64,000 nucleotides of DNA from Hamadaea tsunoensis DSM 44101 (GTDB lineage Bacteria > Actinomycetota > Actinomycetes > Mycobacteriales > Micromonosporaceae): the NCBI RefSeq assembly GCF_000428945.1, contig NZ_AUAX01000005.1, positions 248,001 through 312,000 of the forward strand. The letters run 5' to 3'. The notes beneath the pieces are model-generated. The model had not been told where the DNA came from. It did no database searches and saw nothing but the letters and a program-made list of their open reading frames with translations. Every line of letters starts with the position of its first letter. The first letter of the stretch is position 1. The position numbers and the translations under genes are program-made. Below are positions 63,389 through 64,000 of this stretch, piece by piece.

Positions 63389-64000
63389 TCGAGCATCCAC
63401 CCGTCGTTCTCCCAGTCGAAGTTCTGCCATTGGCCGCCGCCCGCGAACGAGCCGTCCGGGTTCACGTAGAGCTTCGTATTGTAGCCGTGAACAGTGGTTT
63501 TGAGCTCTCTGGCCATCGGGGTCGTCATGTTGCCGCCCCAGCACGTGATGAGCCGGATCGGCTGACCGGGCACGTAGGACGGATTGGCCCGGACGGCCGC
63601 CGCGACCTCCTCGGGCGTCGTGCCCATGGCGAAACCGTGCTGGTTGCCGTGGATGACGACGTTGTGGACGCCGTCCTCGCGGGGCGCGAACGCCAGCGCG
63701 TCCGCGGTGTTGGGGTCGTTGCCGATCGCGGTCGCGCCGGGCTCGTGGGTGACGGTGGGTTCCCAGGTCGCCGGGTCGAAGTCCTCGGCCATCCCGCGGC
63801 CGTGCGGCGCGTGCGGGTCACCGTGCAGCGGATCGGCCCGGCCCAGCTTCTTCAGCAGGGCGCGCAGTTCGGTGAGGATGTCGCCGAGCTTGCCGACGAG
63901 CGGGCGCAGCCGCTTGAGGGAGCGCAGGAGTGCCTCGATGAATCCTTTGATCTTGTTGACCCACTTGGCGACCAGGGCGGTGACCTGGCCGATGACGACC
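63385..64000 (-). CDS. C-terminal part of a large polymorphic/type VII toxin, 5' end outside the window
   Basis: The frame is open to the last base of the window, so ATG 63792 is internal and the gene is truncated by the window edge. About 205 residues are visible. The first 68 are amphipathic helices (WVNKIKGFIEALLRSLKRLRP), as in long secreted carriers. The C-terminal domain has VVIHGNQHGFAMG, then PIRLITCWGGNMTTPMAREL and LYVNPDGSFAGGG. The His-Gly and the later Ile-Thr-Cys resemble the His/Cys dyad of clan CD-like peptidase toxins. The activity is not proven. Confidence 0.6.
   Translation of the reverse strand, partial: VVIGQVTALVAKWVNKIKGFIEALLRSLKRLRPLVGKLGDILTELRALLKKLGRADPLHGDPHAPHGRGMAEDFDPATWEPTVTHEPGATAIGNDPNTADALAFAPREDGVHNVVIHGNQHGFAMGTTPEEVAAAVRANPSYVPGQPIRLITCWGGNMTTPMARELKTTVHGYNTKLYVNPDGSFAGGGQWQNFDWENDGWMLE

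Noticed and set aside
63385-63792. A complete 135-residue gene starting at ATG 63792
   Set aside because: The frame continues without stop to the last base with coherent helical protein sequence, so the ATG is internal.

Overview
The window looks like the chromosome of a high-G+C actinomycete, most likely of the Micromonosporaceae (Actinoplanes/Micromonospora group). The reasons are the extreme third-position GC, the great abundance of GTACGC/GCGTAC words, a conservon (cvnABCD) locus, an actinobacterial acyl-CoA carboxylase with an epsilon subunit, type VII secretion substrates with mycosins, and many start codons preceded at 6-7 bases by a TANNNT box (leaderless transcripts). No rRNA, tRNA, CRISPR array, phage or intact insertion sequence was found.

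Layout. 1-2.6 kb: a DUF4272-like gene, a 147-bp dispersed element, an RlmA-type methyltransferase and a divergent adenosine deaminase. 2.9-12.7 kb: a conservon (sensor kinase CvnA, roadblock CvnB, DUF742 CvnC, GTPase CvnD), an orphan solute-binding lipoprotein, and an 866-residue protein that joins an eroded IS110-like transposase domain to a tail of the same design as the CvnA tail. 12.8-19.8 kb: a cytochrome bd operon cydABDC followed by a class V aminotransferase; cydC carries an 83-bp palindromic repeat in its reading frame. 19.9-25.7 kb: nucleoside and sugar-phosphate genes (deoC, two aldehyde dehydrogenases of which one is a half-length pseudo-enzyme, upp, a phosphosugar mutase). 25.8-36.9 kb: a membrane Ser/Thr kinase, a methylmalonyl-CoA mutase large subunit, an M20 peptidase, small lipoproteins, a metallo-beta-lactamase-fold protein and an LpdA-type flavoprotein. 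36.9-40.4 kb: the circularly permuted ATP-grasp / alpha-E / transglutaminase operon. 40.4-46.1 kb: a Fic enzyme with a twin palindrome upstream, a methyltransferase, a PLP-less dehydratase-like protein, GuaB1 and a small type VII-like pair. 46.3-62.5 kb: acyl-CoA carboxylase genes (accA-type, maf/accE, accD) separated by surface, export and secretion genes (PadR-controlled ABC exporter, two mycosins, PPE-like substrates, an S53 protease, an MFS carrier). 62.5-64 kb: the second copy of the dispersed element, a putative immunity gene and the 3' end of a large polymorphic toxin that runs out of the window.

How the genes work together. The carboxylase subunits and the mutase large subunit fit propionyl-CoA to methylmalonyl-CoA to succinyl-CoA metabolism. 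add, deoC, upp, the phosphosugar mutase and guaB1 fit purine/pyrimidine nucleoside salvage. Two mycosins, several WXG/PPE-like proteins and a toxin with a neighbouring immunity candidate suggest type VII-dependent secretion, although the core secretion machine is not in this window.

The most unusual items are four. (1) A structured 147-bp dispersed element starts right at the stop codon of two unrelated genes. (2) A family of 83-bp nested palindromes has one copy translated inside cydC. (3) An IS110-derived protein shares its C-terminal modules with the neighbouring conservon kinase. (4) A Fic gene carries a twin 28-bp palindrome, and a PadR gene has matching operators at its own promoter and at its target. 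Functional statements rest on motif recognition by eye; no database search was run.
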